Positions 40,293-48,518 of a DNA stretch of 63,419 nt are shown here, piece by piece (the first letter of the stretch is position 1; every line of letters begins with the position of its first letter). Location of the stretch: IMG/VR virus record IMGVR_UViG_3300043425_000902, positions 1-63,419 of that record; one strand, 5' to 3'. Both the position numbers and the translations under genes were made by a program. Below the pieces are notes generated by a model that worked only from the letters and a program-made list of their open reading frames with translations, was not told where the DNA came from and ran no database searches. The DNA is from a virus.

Positions 40293-40592
40293 CTAGCAGT
40301 TCCACGCACGCAGCGACTTGTTGATGCGGCTGTTGGGGTCGCGGGCCGTCTCCGCGCTGGTGAGTTTCGCCTTCATGCCCTTCATCCGGGCGCAGAAGCT
40401 GTCGCGGCGCGGACCACCCTCGGGCTGAGGGCGCTTCAGGCCCGGCTTGCCGGGGTTGGCGCGGTTGTAGGAGGCGCGGCCCTTGGCGTTCAATCCGCCG
40501 TCGGGGTCCTTGCCCTCTTTGCGGGTCCACGCCGGGGTTCTGCCGCCCTCCGACATGTAGACCGTCTTCGTCGTGTCCTTGTAGCCCTTCAC
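40293..40592 (-). CDS. Basic MKGYK-type protein (99 aa)
   Basis: GTG start. MKGYKDTTKTVYMSEGGRTP, then GLNAKGRASYNRANPGKPGL, RPQPEGGPRRDSFCARMKGM and KAKLTSAETARDPNSRINKS, a pattern common to small phage proteins coded between neck and capsid genes. Highly basic. The N-terminal motif is shared with the downstream protein at 39884. Possibly a virion DNA-associated protein. Confidence 0.6.
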   Translation of the reverse strand: MKGYKDTTKTVYMSEGGRTPAWTRKEGKDPDGGLNAKGRASYNRANPGKPGLKRPQPEGGPRRDSFCARMKGMKAKLTSAETARDPNSRINKSLRAWNC

Positions 40593-40596
40593 CGCA

Positions 40597-40965
40597 TTAC
40601 CTCCGCGTCACCAGACCGCCGCGGGCGTAGCCGGGCATCAGGGGGCCTCCCGCCTTGACGGGAGACTGCCCCAGCGCGGCGCCGAGAGACCCCATGGACC
40701 CCTGCTGCTGGCGCAGCTCCGGGTTTGAGGCGGCGCCCGCAAAGGGCGAGGGGGTGCCTTGAGCCTGACCTGAGTCCCCGGGCCCCGGGGCCGGAGGAGC
40801 AGACGGCGGGGGCGGGCCGATGGGAGAGGGCATCGGCTGGCGGGGAGCTTGATCAGGCGGCGCAGGGCTTTGGGGGCTCGGTTGCGCACCATTGAACAGG
40901 CTCAAGGCTTCTTGGATGGCGATCTTGGCCTGTTCGGTCTGCTCTCTGAGTGACAGGTCGTACAT
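40597..40965 (-). CDS. Proline-rich hypothetical protein (122 aa)
   Basis: A short N-terminal helix (MYDLSLREQTEQAKIAIQEA), then a long Pro/Ala/Gly-rich disordered region (about 28-80) and a C-terminus ending GGPLMPGYARGGLVTRR. The YARGGLV ending resembles the AKGGLVE ends of the ejection proteins. Probably a minor structural or linker protein. No enzymatic motif. Confidence 0.5.
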   Translation of the reverse strand: MYDLSLREQTEQAKIAIQEALSLFNGAQPSPQSPAPPDQAPRQPMPSPIGPPPPSAPPAPGPGDSGQAQGTPSPFAGAASNPELRQQQGSMGSLGAALGQSPVKAGGPLMPGYARGGLVTRR

Positions 40966-40967
40966 GG

Positions 40968-41378
40968 TCAGGCCGTGCGCCTCTTGATGTCGTAGGGGTA
41001 CGACAGGGTGGTCGTGGTGAAGATGTCTGTAACATGGGGGCCGCTCACCGTAAATTGCTCGGTGGGGCCGCCTCCGACGGTTATGCTGATCGCCGCAATG
41101 TCCTGCGCCTCGGTGGCGGACAGGGCCATGGTGATCGCGGCCCCCAGCGACAGACTGATCGCCGCAACGTCCTGCGCCTCAGTGGCGGCCAGCGCGACCG
41201 TGGTGCGCACTACCACGTCAATCGCGGCAATGTCCTGCGCCTCAGTGGCGGCAAGCGAAACGGTGATTGGGTTGGCGACGGTGACGCTGAGTGCAGCAAC
41301 GTCCTGCGCCTCAGTGGCGGCCAGCGAGACGGTGATCGTCCCGACAGCACCCTGCGGGGATAGAAGGGTCAGCAGCAT
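40968..41378 (-). CDS. Protein with four tandem LAATEAQD repeats (136 aa)
   Basis: Four near-identical units of about 20 residues centred on (V/I)(S/A)LAATEAQD(V/I)AA (about residues 10-95) are encoded by near-identical DNA units at roughly 41075-41345. A non-repeat C-terminus follows (FTVSGPHVTDIFTTTTLSYP). Predicted as short beta-strands alternating with acidic turns. Possibly a structural repeat protein. The DNA repeats should allow copy-number change. Confidence 0.6.
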   Translation of the reverse strand: MLLTLLSPQGAVGTITVSLAATEAQDVAALSVTVANPITVSLAATEAQDIAAIDVVVRTTVALAATEAQDVAAISLSLGAAITMALSATEAQDIAAISITVGGGPTEQFTVSGPHVTDIFTTTTLSYPYDIKRRTA

Positions 41379-41401
41379 TGAGCGCCCTCCCGGCTAGGCG
41401 C

Positions 41402-41566
41402 TCAGGGCAGCGAGCGCAGTTGATCCAGCGTCAGTTGCGTCTGCTCGATCTGGTTTTCCAGCGCCACCACGCGGGCGACATCGCCCTGCGCCGTGGCGGT
41501 CGCCAGAAGGCCGTTCATCGTGGTGATCTGGTTCTGCAGCAGCCGGATCAGGTCGGAGATGGTCAC
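41402..41566 (-). CDS. Small coiled-coil protein (54 aa)
   Basis: Starts at a GTG in a GTGA overlap with the 537-residue gene. VTISDLIRLLQNQITTMNGL, then VARVVALENQIEQTQLTLDQ form one continuous amphipathic helix with heptad-like Leu/Val/Ile. Coding potential is supported by the overlap and by third-position GC. May form a helical bundle with a larger structural protein. Confidence 0.6.
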   Translation of the reverse strand: MTISDLIRLLQNQITTMNGLLATATAQGDVARVVALENQIEQTQLTLDQLRSLP

Positions 41567-43176
41567 ACCAGCACCACGAGTTCTTGAGCCACGGTCGAGA
41601 GGTGGGACTGGAGCAGCACCACGTCGTAGGTGTCTGTCCCGTCGATGGCTGCATACGCCGCCATGCGCTTGCCGAGCGCCGCCGTGCCGGTCTGGAGGAA
41701 GTCAGTCGGGGCGTAGGGCGACAGAACCCGGTTCTGAACGTCGAACCGGAAAATCTGGCTGACCTGCGAGGCGACGTAGGGGTTGGTGTAGAACATCCGC
41801 CCCTCGTTCTCGAACGGGGCGTAGGTCCCGCAGGTGCCGGTGCCGATGGTCGCAGCGCCCGAGCCCTCGTAGACAATCGCGCCCGACCATGTGCCGGTGA
41901 TGGTGGCCGCGATGTCCAGAACATCAAGCGTGACCGCTGCGCCGCCACGGAAGAAGTAGCAGAACGAGTGCCGGGCGTTGCGAGCCGCATCCGGCTGGAT
42001 GCCGAACGAAGGCATCCACATGCCGCCCGCACCGTTTGCCGCCGGGGCCGCGCCGAAGTAGGTGGTGGACCACGCCCCCGCCGCGATGCTGTTGGTGCCG
42101 TTGTTCACGGTCGCATCGCCGTAGTTGTAGGTATAGACCGTCGTAACCGCTGTGGACCGCACGAGGATCAGGTTCGGGAGTTCGATGACGTATTTCGCGC
42201 TGCTGGAGGGCTGCGTCGTCCACGCCGTGCCGAGGGTGTAGACCGGCGAGGCCCCCGCCGTGTGAGACGCGATGATCCGCCGCTGGCCGACCGCCGCCGG
42301 GGTGGTGGTGTCCTGCACGATGCGGATCTGGAAGTTGCGGTATTCGTTGGCGAGGACCACCGCGTCCCCAAGGGTCGCTTGGCCGGTGAGCGTCGAAGCA
42401 CCCGAGGCCGTGGCGGTCAGCGAGGTCAGGCCGGTGTCGTAGGTAAAGGCACCCTTCACCAGACCCTCGCCGGGCTTCATGTCGTAGGGGCCGAACTGCT
42501 CGTCTAGCACCATGATGTCGGAGTCGGTGCCGATGGTGGCGGGCAGGCCCGTGGTCGAAAGGCCAGTCGAAAGGGTGTTGGCCGCAACCTCCAGCGAACG
42601 CCAGATGTTCGCCGCCGTGGTGCCCGCGCCGAGCATGAACACCCGGCCCGCGATGATCTCGTAGCGGGCACCCGTCGAGGGCGTGAAGCTGAAGGCCGCG
42701 CCGACCGTGATCGTCGGCGTCGTGCCCGCCGTGTTGCCGGTGATGAACCGCTCCTCGGTCTTGCCCGCCGTGGCGTCGATGATCCGCAGCTTGAAGCCGA
42801 AGTCGCCCGAGCCGCCACGGTTGGCGAGCATGTTCAGGCCGACCGCCGTCGGGAAAGCCGTAGAGATCACGACGCTCGTAGTCGTCGCGCCCGCCGCAAT
42901 CGTGCCCACAAGGCCGAGGGACGGGGCGAAGGCCATGGCCGCGCCCGCGCCGAAGGTGCCAGCCAGCGCGGGCGACTGGACGAAAGCCCACGCCTTGGTG
43001 ACGATATTGAAGCGGTTCAGAACCGTGTTGGAGGTCAGTTGGTAGACGAAGGGGTTGCGGCTGACATCCGAGCGCAGGTCCGAAGTCAGACAATGCGCCG
43101 CCGCGTGGGTGGCCGGTGCCGGGGCGACCTGCCTCCAGACCAGCGGGTCGATGACCTTCTTGAAGGTGTTGGCCAA
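41563..43176 (-). CDS. Structural protein, tail/capsid accessory (537 aa)
   Basis: 537 residues, beta-rich throughout (FVYQLTSNTVLNRFNIVTKA, FMLGAGTTAANIWRSLEVAA, GAFTYDTGLTSLTATASGAS, FYTNPYVASQVSQIFRFDVQ). No enzymatic motif or signal peptide. Position two genes after the capsid block and the length suggest a head- or tail-associated structural protein. Likely a beta-propeller or sheath-like fold (inference). Confidence 0.5.
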   Translation of the reverse strand: MANTFKKVIDPLVWRQVAPAPATHAAAHCLTSDLRSDVSRNPFVYQLTSNTVLNRFNIVTKAWAFVQSPALAGTFGAGAAMAFAPSLGLVGTIAAGATTTSVVISTAFPTAVGLNMLANRGGSGDFGFKLRIIDATAGKTEERFITGNTAGTTPTITVGAAFSFTPSTGARYEIIAGRVFMLGAGTTAANIWRSLEVAANTLSTGLSTTGLPATIGTDSDIMVLDEQFGPYDMKPGEGLVKGAFTYDTGLTSLTATASGASTLTGQATLGDAVVLANEYRNFQIRIVQDTTTPAAVGQRRIIASHTAGASPVYTLGTAWTTQPSSSAKYVIELPNLILVRSTAVTTVYTYNYGDATVNNGTNSIAAGAWSTTYFGAAPAANGAGGMWMPSFGIQPDAARNARHSFCYFFRGGAAVTLDVLDIAATITGTWSGAIVYEGSGAATIGTGTCGTYAPFENEGRMFYTNPYVASQVSQIFRFDVQNRVLSPYAPTDFLQTGTAALGKRMAAYAAIDGTDTYDVVLLQSHLSTVAQELVVLV

Positions 43177-43186
43177 GGTTCTGCTC

Positions 43187-43615
43187 CTAGGTAATGCGTG
43201 CGCGGACGCATTGCGCCCAAGCCGAACGGTTCTGGTCGAGAACGGTCATCTGGGCGCTGTAGCCGCCGATGCCCGCGATGTTGGTCAGGGAGCCCAGCGT
43301 CGTGACCGTCGAGCAGGTCGTCACCGTGGTTACGGTTGAGACAGTCGTCACCGTCCCAGACTCCACCACGACCGTTCCGCGCTGGCGCTGGAGGCTCTTG
43401 TCGTAACCGAGCGGCGCGGCCAAAATGTTGAAGATCCGCAGCAACAGGTTCTGCGAACCACCATCGTTGACCGGCATGGGGTTGGCTTCGGAAACGTCAA
43501 CCGCCGTCCCGTCCGCCCCGATGCCGACCTTGATGCGCTGGTGCAGGACGCCGCCGATGTCGTCCGCCGCGACGACAGCGCCTGACCCGGGTGTATAGCC
43601 TACGTTGTCAGCCAT
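43187..43615 (-). CDS. Small structural protein (142 aa)
   Basis: DDIGGVLHQRIKVGIGADGT, AVDVSEANPMPVND and LLLRIFNILAAPLGYDKSLQ, followed by a Val/Thr-rich repeat (TVVVESGTVTTVSTVTTVTT). Phage proteins with such a V-T-rich stretch usually occur near fibre or capsid-associated genes. Ends RSAWAQCVRARIT. Function unknown. Confidence 0.55.
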   Translation of the reverse strand: MADNVGYTPGSGAVVAADDIGGVLHQRIKVGIGADGTAVDVSEANPMPVNDGGSQNLLLRIFNILAAPLGYDKSLQRQRGTVVVESGTVTTVSTVTTVTTCSTVTTLGSLTNIAGIGGYSAQMTVLDQNRSAWAQCVRARIT

Positions 43616-43621
43616 GACCCC

Positions 43622-43996
43622 TTACCCGTGCGTGAGAGTAGCTGCGGTCAGGTCGACGCTCTGGCCGGAGGTGAACGTCGTGGTGCTGACGATGACGTTC
43701 GTGCCGCTGGTGCCGACCGTCAGGCCGTCGCAGACCACGGTGCCGGTGGAGTCCTTGAACCGGGCCAGCGCCGCGGTGCCGCTGTTCGACGCCGTGGTGC
43801 TGATCGGCAGGGCGCTGAACGACAGCACGCCGCTGGACACGGTGCCGCACGGGTCGTCCATCGTGACGGTCGCCAGCACGGTCGTGTAGCTGGTCGTGCA
43901 GACCTCCAACGTGCCGGACGCCGGGCCGCCGTCGATGGCGTCGCGCACCACCGTCATGCGGCTGTTCTTGACCGTGGTGCTGTAGTTAACCGCCAT
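43622..43996 (-). CDS. Small structural protein (124 aa)
   Basis: MAVNYSTTVKNSRMTVVRDA, IDGGPASGTLEVCTTSYTTV, then SFSALPISTTASNSGTAALA. The opening YSTTVKNSRMTVVRDAID with a later LEV strand is recurrent in phage capsid-block proteins. The start ATG overlaps the preceding gene by 11 bp. Probably a head-associated beta-sandwich. Confidence 0.55.
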   Translation of the reverse strand: MAVNYSTTVKNSRMTVVRDAIDGGPASGTLEVCTTSYTTVLATVTMDDPCGTVSSGVLSFSALPISTTASNSGTAALARFKDSTGTVVCDGLTVGTSGTNVIVSTTTFTSGQSVDLTAATLTHG

Positions 43997-44570
43997 TGGC
44001 CACACCCCGCAGAGCCGCAAGGAAGTCGCGGGCTGCGCCTTCGAGCGTCGCGGCGGTGGCCTCGGCCTCGGCCTTCTTGGCGAGGGCGTCGCTGAGCGCG
44101 GTCTGCGCGGCGGCGGACGCCTTCTCGATGTCGCCCGCCTCGGCCTTGGCCGCCCGGACCAGCTCCAGCGCCTCAGCCTTGGCGGCCTTGAGCGCCTTGT
44201 CCGCCTCGGCCTTGAGCGCCTTGGCGTCGGCCACCGCGGCAGCCTTGGCCTTGTCGGCGTCGGAGAGCAGGGTGTTGGCCTTGTTGGCCATCTCGTCGGC
44301 GGCGGCCTTGGCCTTGATCACGATGGCCTCGGCTTCGTTCTTGGCCTTGGCGAGTTTTTCCGTGGCCTCGCTCCTTTTGGAGGAGGCCTCGTCGAAAGCC
44401 TTGGCGGCGTCGCCCGCGATGCCGAGATCCTGCTTGGCCTTGATCGCGGCGTCCTCGGCCTGACGCAGCATGTTGATGCGGTCAGCGAAGGCGGACCCAC
44501 CCTCGGCGGCCAGAGCCACCTTGGCGGCGAAGTCCGAGTTGCCGCCTCCTGCAGTGAGCGTGTCGGTCAT
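43986..44570 (-). CDS. Long coiled-coil protein (194 aa)
   Basis: Almost the whole chain (about 20-185) is a high-Ala/Lys/Glu helix with heptads (EDAAIKAKQDLGIAGDAAKA, KLAKAKNEAEAIVIKAKAAA, DEMANKANTLLSDADKAKAA). The start chosen, MTDTLTAGGG, has GGGAGCC upstream. It could be a tail-rod, a scaffold-like or a spacer protein. There is no hydrophobic segment, so it is not a membrane protein. Confidence 0.55.
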   Translation of the reverse strand: MTDTLTAGGGNSDFAAKVALAAEGGSAFADRINMLRQAEDAAIKAKQDLGIAGDAAKAFDEASSKRSEATEKLAKAKNEAEAIVIKAKAAADEMANKANTLLSDADKAKAAAVADAKALKAEADKALKAAKAEALELVRAAKAEAGDIEKASAAAQTALSDALAKKAEAEATAATLEGAARDFLAALRGVANGG

Positions 44571-44581
44571 GCCCGGCTCCC

Positions 44582-44908
44582 TTAGTTGTACGCCACGCCC
44601 GACTGGACGAGGGTCAGTGCTGCTGTGCCCGTGCCCGCGGTCACGGTGATGCGGATGCCCCGGACGGCGAAGGCGTAGTTGCTGACCGCGTTCGCCGAAA
44701 GAGAGGCGAGGGTCGTGTGCGGGAACCACGTGGCCGAGGCGGGGGTGAAGTTGGCGGCGAACACGTCGTCGAACGTGTGCTCAACCGTGTAGGTGACAGT
44801 GCCCGTCACCTTGACCGCGACCCCGACATTGAAGGGGTTGAGCGCGATGTCCATCGGCACAACAGCGCTGCTGCCGATGCCGGTCTGGCTGACTGTCACT
44901 GGACGCAT
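44582..44908 (-). CDS. Small structural protein (108 aa)
   Basis: MRPVTVSQTGIGSSAVVPMD, IALNPFNVGVAVKVTGTVTY, TVEHTFDDVFAANFTPASAT and WFPHTTL are typical of small phage head proteins that bear a beta-sandwich. Located in the capsid block. A hairpin at 44932-44953 precedes it. Confidence 0.55.
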   Translation of the reverse strand: MRPVTVSQTGIGSSAVVPMDIALNPFNVGVAVKVTGTVTYTVEHTFDDVFAANFTPASATWFPHTTLASLSANAVSNYAFAVRGIRITVTAGTGTAALTLVQSGVAYN

Positions 44909-44931
44909 GGTGTCGTCTCCGAAAGGGGTGA

Positions 44932-44953
44932 GGGCCGATCCGAAGACCGGCCC
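44932..44953 (-). terminator. Hairpin between capsid-block genes
   Basis: GGGCCG (44932-44937) pairs with CGGCCC (44948-44953) around a ten-base loop. No U-tract. Possibly a partial terminator or stabiliser of upstream mRNA. Confidence 0.35.
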
Positions 44954-44959
44954 CCGGAG

Positions 44960-45400
44960 TTAGGCGCCCGTGGTCTGGACGTAGTTGACGGTCACGCGGA
45001 CCTGACCCGCAGTCGGCTGACCGACAGAAGTCACGGTGGCCACGAACGGCGCCGTGGCGCCGATGTCATCCATGGCCGCCAGCTGCGCCGCCGAGAAGGT
45101 CGGAATGGTCCGACCCGCGGTCTTGGCGTTGACGCCCGAGACGTACTGGGTGCCCGCAGCCGCGGTGCCCGCCGTCAGCGTCGCCGAAGTGGCGCTGTTG
45201 TAGGCGGTCAGCACGTCGCAGATGACGTTCACGATCTGGCTGTTGACCGGCAGGTTGAGCGTGCCGCTCTGGACCAGCGTCGCGTCGAAGTTGATCAGCA
45301 TGGTCTGCGAGAGCACGACCAGTCCAATGTTGGCGCCCCGCGGATCCCCGGCTTGGATGTCGCCGGAGGCCAGAGGGCCGTTGTTGTGGGTTTGAGCCAT
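44960..45400 (-). CDS. Capsid-block structural protein (146 aa)
   Basis: MAQTHNNGPLASGDIQAGDP, RGANIGLVVLSQTMLINFDA, TLVQSGTLNLPVNSQIVNVI. A beta-rich protein placed directly after the major capsid gene, so a decoration or head-completion role is likely (inference). A strong hairpin separates it from the capsid gene. Confidence 0.55.
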   Translation of the reverse strand: MAQTHNNGPLASGDIQAGDPRGANIGLVVLSQTMLINFDATLVQSGTLNLPVNSQIVNVICDVLTAYNSATSATLTAGTAAAGTQYVSGVNAKTAGRTIPTFSAAQLAAMDDIGATAPFVATVTSVGQPTAGQVRVTVNYVQTTGA

Positions 45401-45438
45401 GTGGCGAGTCTCCGAGTGAGGGGTGGATCAACGAGGTT

Positions 45439-45462
45439 GGAGCCGGGGTCACCCCCGGCTCC
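45439..45462 (-). terminator. Perfect 10-bp hairpin after the major capsid gene
   Basis: GGAGCCGGGG (45439-45448) and CCCCGGCTCC (45453-45462) form a perfect stem with a four-base loop, nine bases beyond the capsid stop. There is no U-tract. It may raise capsid mRNA stability or reduce read-through. Confidence 0.55.
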
Positions 45463-45470
45463 GTGTCTCG

Positions 45471-46385
45471 TCAGACGCCAGCGGTCCCGTAGATGCCGCG
45501 CGGATCGGTCCAGCCGAACGCATAACGCTCGGTGGCCTTGTACCGCATGGAGTCGGTCTCGAAGTCGCCTTCCATGGACTTCTCCAGCCCGCGGCGCTTG
45601 GCCAGCTTCAGGCCTTCGGGCGCATCGGTCTGGATCCACCAAGCGGTGGTCGAGGTGATACGCGCGAGGTTGGCCTGACCGCCCTTGAGCATGCCCATGG
45701 ACTTCACCGGGTTGATGTCGTTGTTGGCCGTGCCAGCGCGCAGGGCCGAGTTCAGGATGACCTCGGCTTGAAACACGTTGGAGGGGCCGGTCACGAGCTG
45801 AGTGCCGGTGAGCCGGATGCGCTTGCCGTTGCTGTCGACGGCGTTGCGGATCTGGATCAGGAGCTGCTCCACCGAGGTCTGGGACATCGCCGCAGCGGTG
45901 CTCAGGACGTTGGAGAAGGTGCCGTTGACGATCGGGTGGTTGTTGGCCACCAGCGCCACGCCGTCGCCGCCCTGATACGAACCGTTGAAGGAGCGGTTCA
46001 GGACGTTGGCGCCGAGGGTCTCCTTGGTCTCGACCAGCGACTGGGCGAGGTGCTTGGAGTAGGTCGAGCCGATGCGGATGTGGTCGCCGTCCTCGACAAG
46101 GACCTTGGTCAGGGCGAAGGCCAGACCGTAGACCTTGTAGATGTAGCGCTGCAGGAAGAGCACGCCGCCGGACTGGTAGGTGACGGGCATGCCGTCGGGC
46201 AGTTCGGGGGCGGCGCCCATGCCGTAGAGAACAGGCTCTTCGTGGTAGTTCCGCGGCGTGCCGCTGAACTCCTTGAAGACCTGCTTCCACTCGTCGGCGC
46301 GCTGGTCGTAGATGCCGTCGAACTCTTCGTTCATGATCGGCTCGACGATGGACCGGAAGTCGGTTGACCTCATGGGGTTAGCCAT
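45471..46385 (-). CDS. Major capsid protein
   Basis: 304 residues. STDFRSIVEPIMNEEFDGIY, FKEFSGTPRNYHEEPVLYGM and RYIYKVYGLAFALTKVLVED form the N-terminal half. GANVLNRSFNGSYQGGDGVA and VANNHPIVNGTFSN follow, and a C-terminal TDAPEGLKLAKRRGLEKSME and FGWTDPRGIYGTAGV are typical of phage capsid proteins of the Mu F-like HK97-fold group. No enzymatic motifs. Order scaffold, small head protein, 186-residue protein, this gene, plus the hairpin just after its stop, agree with high expression. Confidence 0.8.
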   Translation of the reverse strand: MANPMRSTDFRSIVEPIMNEEFDGIYDQRADEWKQVFKEFSGTPRNYHEEPVLYGMGAAPELPDGMPVTYQSGGVLFLQRYIYKVYGLAFALTKVLVEDGDHIRIGSTYSKHLAQSLVETKETLGANVLNRSFNGSYQGGDGVALVANNHPIVNGTFSNVLSTAAAMSQTSVEQLLIQIRNAVDSNGKRIRLTGTQLVTGPSNVFQAEVILNSALRAGTANNDINPVKSMGMLKGGQANLARITSTTAWWIQTDAPEGLKLAKRRGLEKSMEGDFETDSMRYKATERYAFGWTDPRGIYGTAGV

Positions 46386-46399
46386 TGCGTGGGTCCTCC

Positions 46400-46960
46400 T
46401 TAGAAGGCGACGCGGTCAGCGACGAACTGGTGTTCGGCGATCTGGACCTGAAGGATGACGAAAGAGTCGCCGAACGCATTGTCGGGACCGGGCGAGGCGT
46501 TCAGGATGCGCAGCGACGCACTGGCGGCGGTCGTCAGCGTGGCGGCGTCGAGCATGAGCTGCGACAGGCCAGTGACGGTGGAACCGGCGGTGATGGTCGT
46601 GAAGTCAGCCTGAGAGCCGATGTCCGCCACGGCGATGGTCGCCGAGGACTGGATCTCGTAGACGATGGACGGGTCGATCGTCGCGTAGGCCACGATGTCA
46701 GTGGCCGAGGTGCCGGACACCCAGCGGTTGGACACGCGGCGGCGCCCTTCGCTGTCGGTGAACTCGACGCCTTGGAAGGTGCCGACGAAGCGGTCGCCGA
46801 TGGCGGCGGCCTCAAGGGTCCCGTTGGTGCCGATCTTGACCGGCTGGTTCTGGAGGATGTTCGCGCCGTATCCCGTGATGATCGACATGGCGACGGGACG
46901 AACCACGCCGCTGGGCGAATAGACGGGACGGAGGCCGAACGGTTGGGAAGTCGCGGGCAT
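46400..46960 (-). CDS. Head-stabilising/decoration-like protein (186 aa)
   Basis: MPATSQPFGLRPVYSPSGVV, INTGYG-like ITGYGANILQ and GDRFVGTFQGVEFTDSEGRR occur in phage proteins coded next to major capsid genes. Beta-rich, no signal. Fourteen bases separate it from the capsid start. Role as a decoration or capsid-assembly protein is inferred from position. Confidence 0.6.
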   Translation of the reverse strand: MPATSQPFGLRPVYSPSGVVRPVAMSIITGYGANILQNQPVKIGTNGTLEAAAIGDRFVGTFQGVEFTDSEGRRRVSNRWVSGTSATDIVAYATIDPSIVYEIQSSATIAVADIGSQADFTTITAGSTVTGLSQLMLDAATLTTAASASLRILNASPGPDNAFGDSFVILQVQIAEHQFVADRVAF

Positions 46961-46998
46961 TGCGTCTTACCTCATTCGAGGGGGTTGCGGGAACCCGA

Positions 46999-47535
46999 CT
47001 AGGAGAAGACCCCCCGGGCGGGTTGGTTGGATCCGAGTTCTGCCATGCCGTCTTCCATTTCGATCGGAAGGCCGTCCCCTCGTCCTTGCTCCACGAGCCG
47101 CTGGGCGTCGTAGTTCAGGCGTTCGGCTTCTCTGGCGGGGGCCTCGTGGTGAGCTTCCTGCATGAACGCCAAATAGAGGTTCATGGGCAGCTTAAACGCG
47201 AGCATCTCGTTGACGCCGATGCACCCTGCGTACTCACCCGTCTTCAGGGTGGCGTGGTCCAGACCGGGTGCGTCTTCCGCAGTCACCGGCATGTACCCCA
47301 GCATCATCCTGCGATGGATGCTGTCGCGGGGGTTCGTCGTCGTCAGCCAGCACACATGGTAGCCGGGGATCGGCGGCAGGTCAGGCAGAGCATCGTTGAA
47401 CATCTGCTGGCGGAACATCGTCAGCCGGTCGTCATCGGTCCTCACACGATCCTCGGTGACGTGACGGTCACCAGCCGCGCGAGACCGGCGTCCAGCACCG
47501 ATTTCCTTCTTCAGCCTATCATCCTCTTCGTGCAT
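46999..47535 (-). CDS. Hypothetical capsid-block protein (178 aa)
   Basis: Start ATG has AAAGGACGAGAC before it. The N-terminus is charged (MHEEDDRLKKEIGAGRRSRA). The core has LPPIPGYHVCWLTTTNPRDS, IHRRMMLGYMPVTAEDAPGL and INEMLAFKLPMNLYLAFMQE-like helices. The pattern of P-G-Y-H-V-C-W-L with T-T-N-P is seen in phage proteins between scaffold and capsid genes. Function unknown. Confidence 0.6.
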   Translation of the reverse strand: MHEEDDRLKKEIGAGRRSRAAGDRHVTEDRVRTDDDRLTMFRQQMFNDALPDLPPIPGYHVCWLTTTNPRDSIHRRMMLGYMPVTAEDAPGLDHATLKTGEYAGCIGVNEMLAFKLPMNLYLAFMQEAHHEAPAREAERLNYDAQRLVEQGRGDGLPIEMEDGMAELGSNQPARGVFS

Positions 47536-47551
47536 TGTCTCGTCCTTTCTT

Positions 47552-48502
47552 TCAGCGCGCGTTGGCGCCGGAGTTGCGGTCGTACTTGGCGTAAGCGCGG
47601 AGGTACTTTTCCCGCAGGACGGGATCCTCCCAAGCGCCCAGCTCCTCAAGCGCGGCGCGGCGTTCGGGCGTGACGAACACCGTGTTCTTGCGGGTGGTGG
47701 GCGGTGCGTGCTCGCGGGTGGTTCCCATGGGCGGAGCCTTGTTGCGTCGGGGTGCGGGAGCCGCGGGCGCGGCGTCGCCGGACGGATTGAAGGCCTCGTT
47801 GATGCGCCGGGTCAGCTCGAAATAGTAGTCGGGCGTGCGGGGGTTGAGCCCCTCGCGCGTCAAGGCCTCGTCGATGCGCCGGGCCGTGACGGACGCGATG
47901 TCGGTCCCGTTCGGCTTGTACCAGTCGTTCTCCTCGACCCACTGCTGGGCGTAGGAGCGCACGATGGGGTCCGCGGCGGGCGTCGCCCGGGACTGGTTGA
48001 AGCGCTCGACGTCCTGAGACAGCTGGGCCGCCCGGACGCGGGCGTCGTCGCGCAGGTTGATGGCCGCGGCCACGTCGTCGCCGTTGCCCGCCTCGACGGC
48101 CTTGGCGATGATCTGCTCCGCGCGGCGCACGTCGATCTCGGCGTTGCGCAGGGCGGCGTGCAGGTTGTTCTCGATCTGCGACTGGCTGACGCCTTCAAGC
48201 TGGTTGAGCCGCTGGACGAGGGTCGCGTTCAGCTCGCGCTGCGCGCGCAGGTCGGCTTCGAGGCGCTGCTTGGCGATCTTCTGCGCCTGCCTGCGCTTGA
48301 GCCGCTTGGCGCGGTTGCGGCTGATGGCGCCTTCGTCGCTCTCTTCCTCGTCCTCATCCTCGTCGTCCCCGAGGCGGACGTCTTCCTCGTCTTCCTCAGG
48401 CTCTTCGGGCTCGGGCGCCGGAGCTTCCGCTTCGCCGCCCTCGGGGATGTCATCGGTCTCGATGATGACCAGCTCTTCCGTGTCCTCTTCGGTCGAGGCC
48501 AT
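47552..48502 (-). CDS. Probable scaffolding protein (316 aa)
   Basis: Very acidic N-terminus (about 1-60; EEPEEDEEDVRLGDDEDEDE), then basic NRAKRLKRRQAQKIAK, a long coiled coil (about 75-190; LNATLVQRLNQLEGVSQSQI, ADLRAQRELN), and a C-terminal helix rich in Arg/Glu. Size, charge and position between portal and capsid fit an assembly scaffold. The family is not identified by sequence. Confidence 0.7.
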   Translation of the reverse strand: MASTEEDTEELVIIETDDIPEGGEAEAPAPEPEEPEEDEEDVRLGDDEDEDEEESDEGAISRNRAKRLKRRQAQKIAKQRLEADLRAQRELNATLVQRLNQLEGVSQSQIENNLHAALRNAEIDVRRAEQIIAKAVEAGNGDDVAAAINLRDDARVRAAQLSQDVERFNQSRATPAADPIVRSYAQQWVEENDWYKPNGTDIASVTARRIDEALTREGLNPRTPDYYFELTRRINEAFNPSGDAAPAAPAPRRNKAPPMGTTREHAPPTTRKNTVFVTPERRAALEELGAWEDPVLREKYLRAYAKYDRNSGANAR

Positions 48503-48518
48503 GCGCGTCTCCTTTGCG

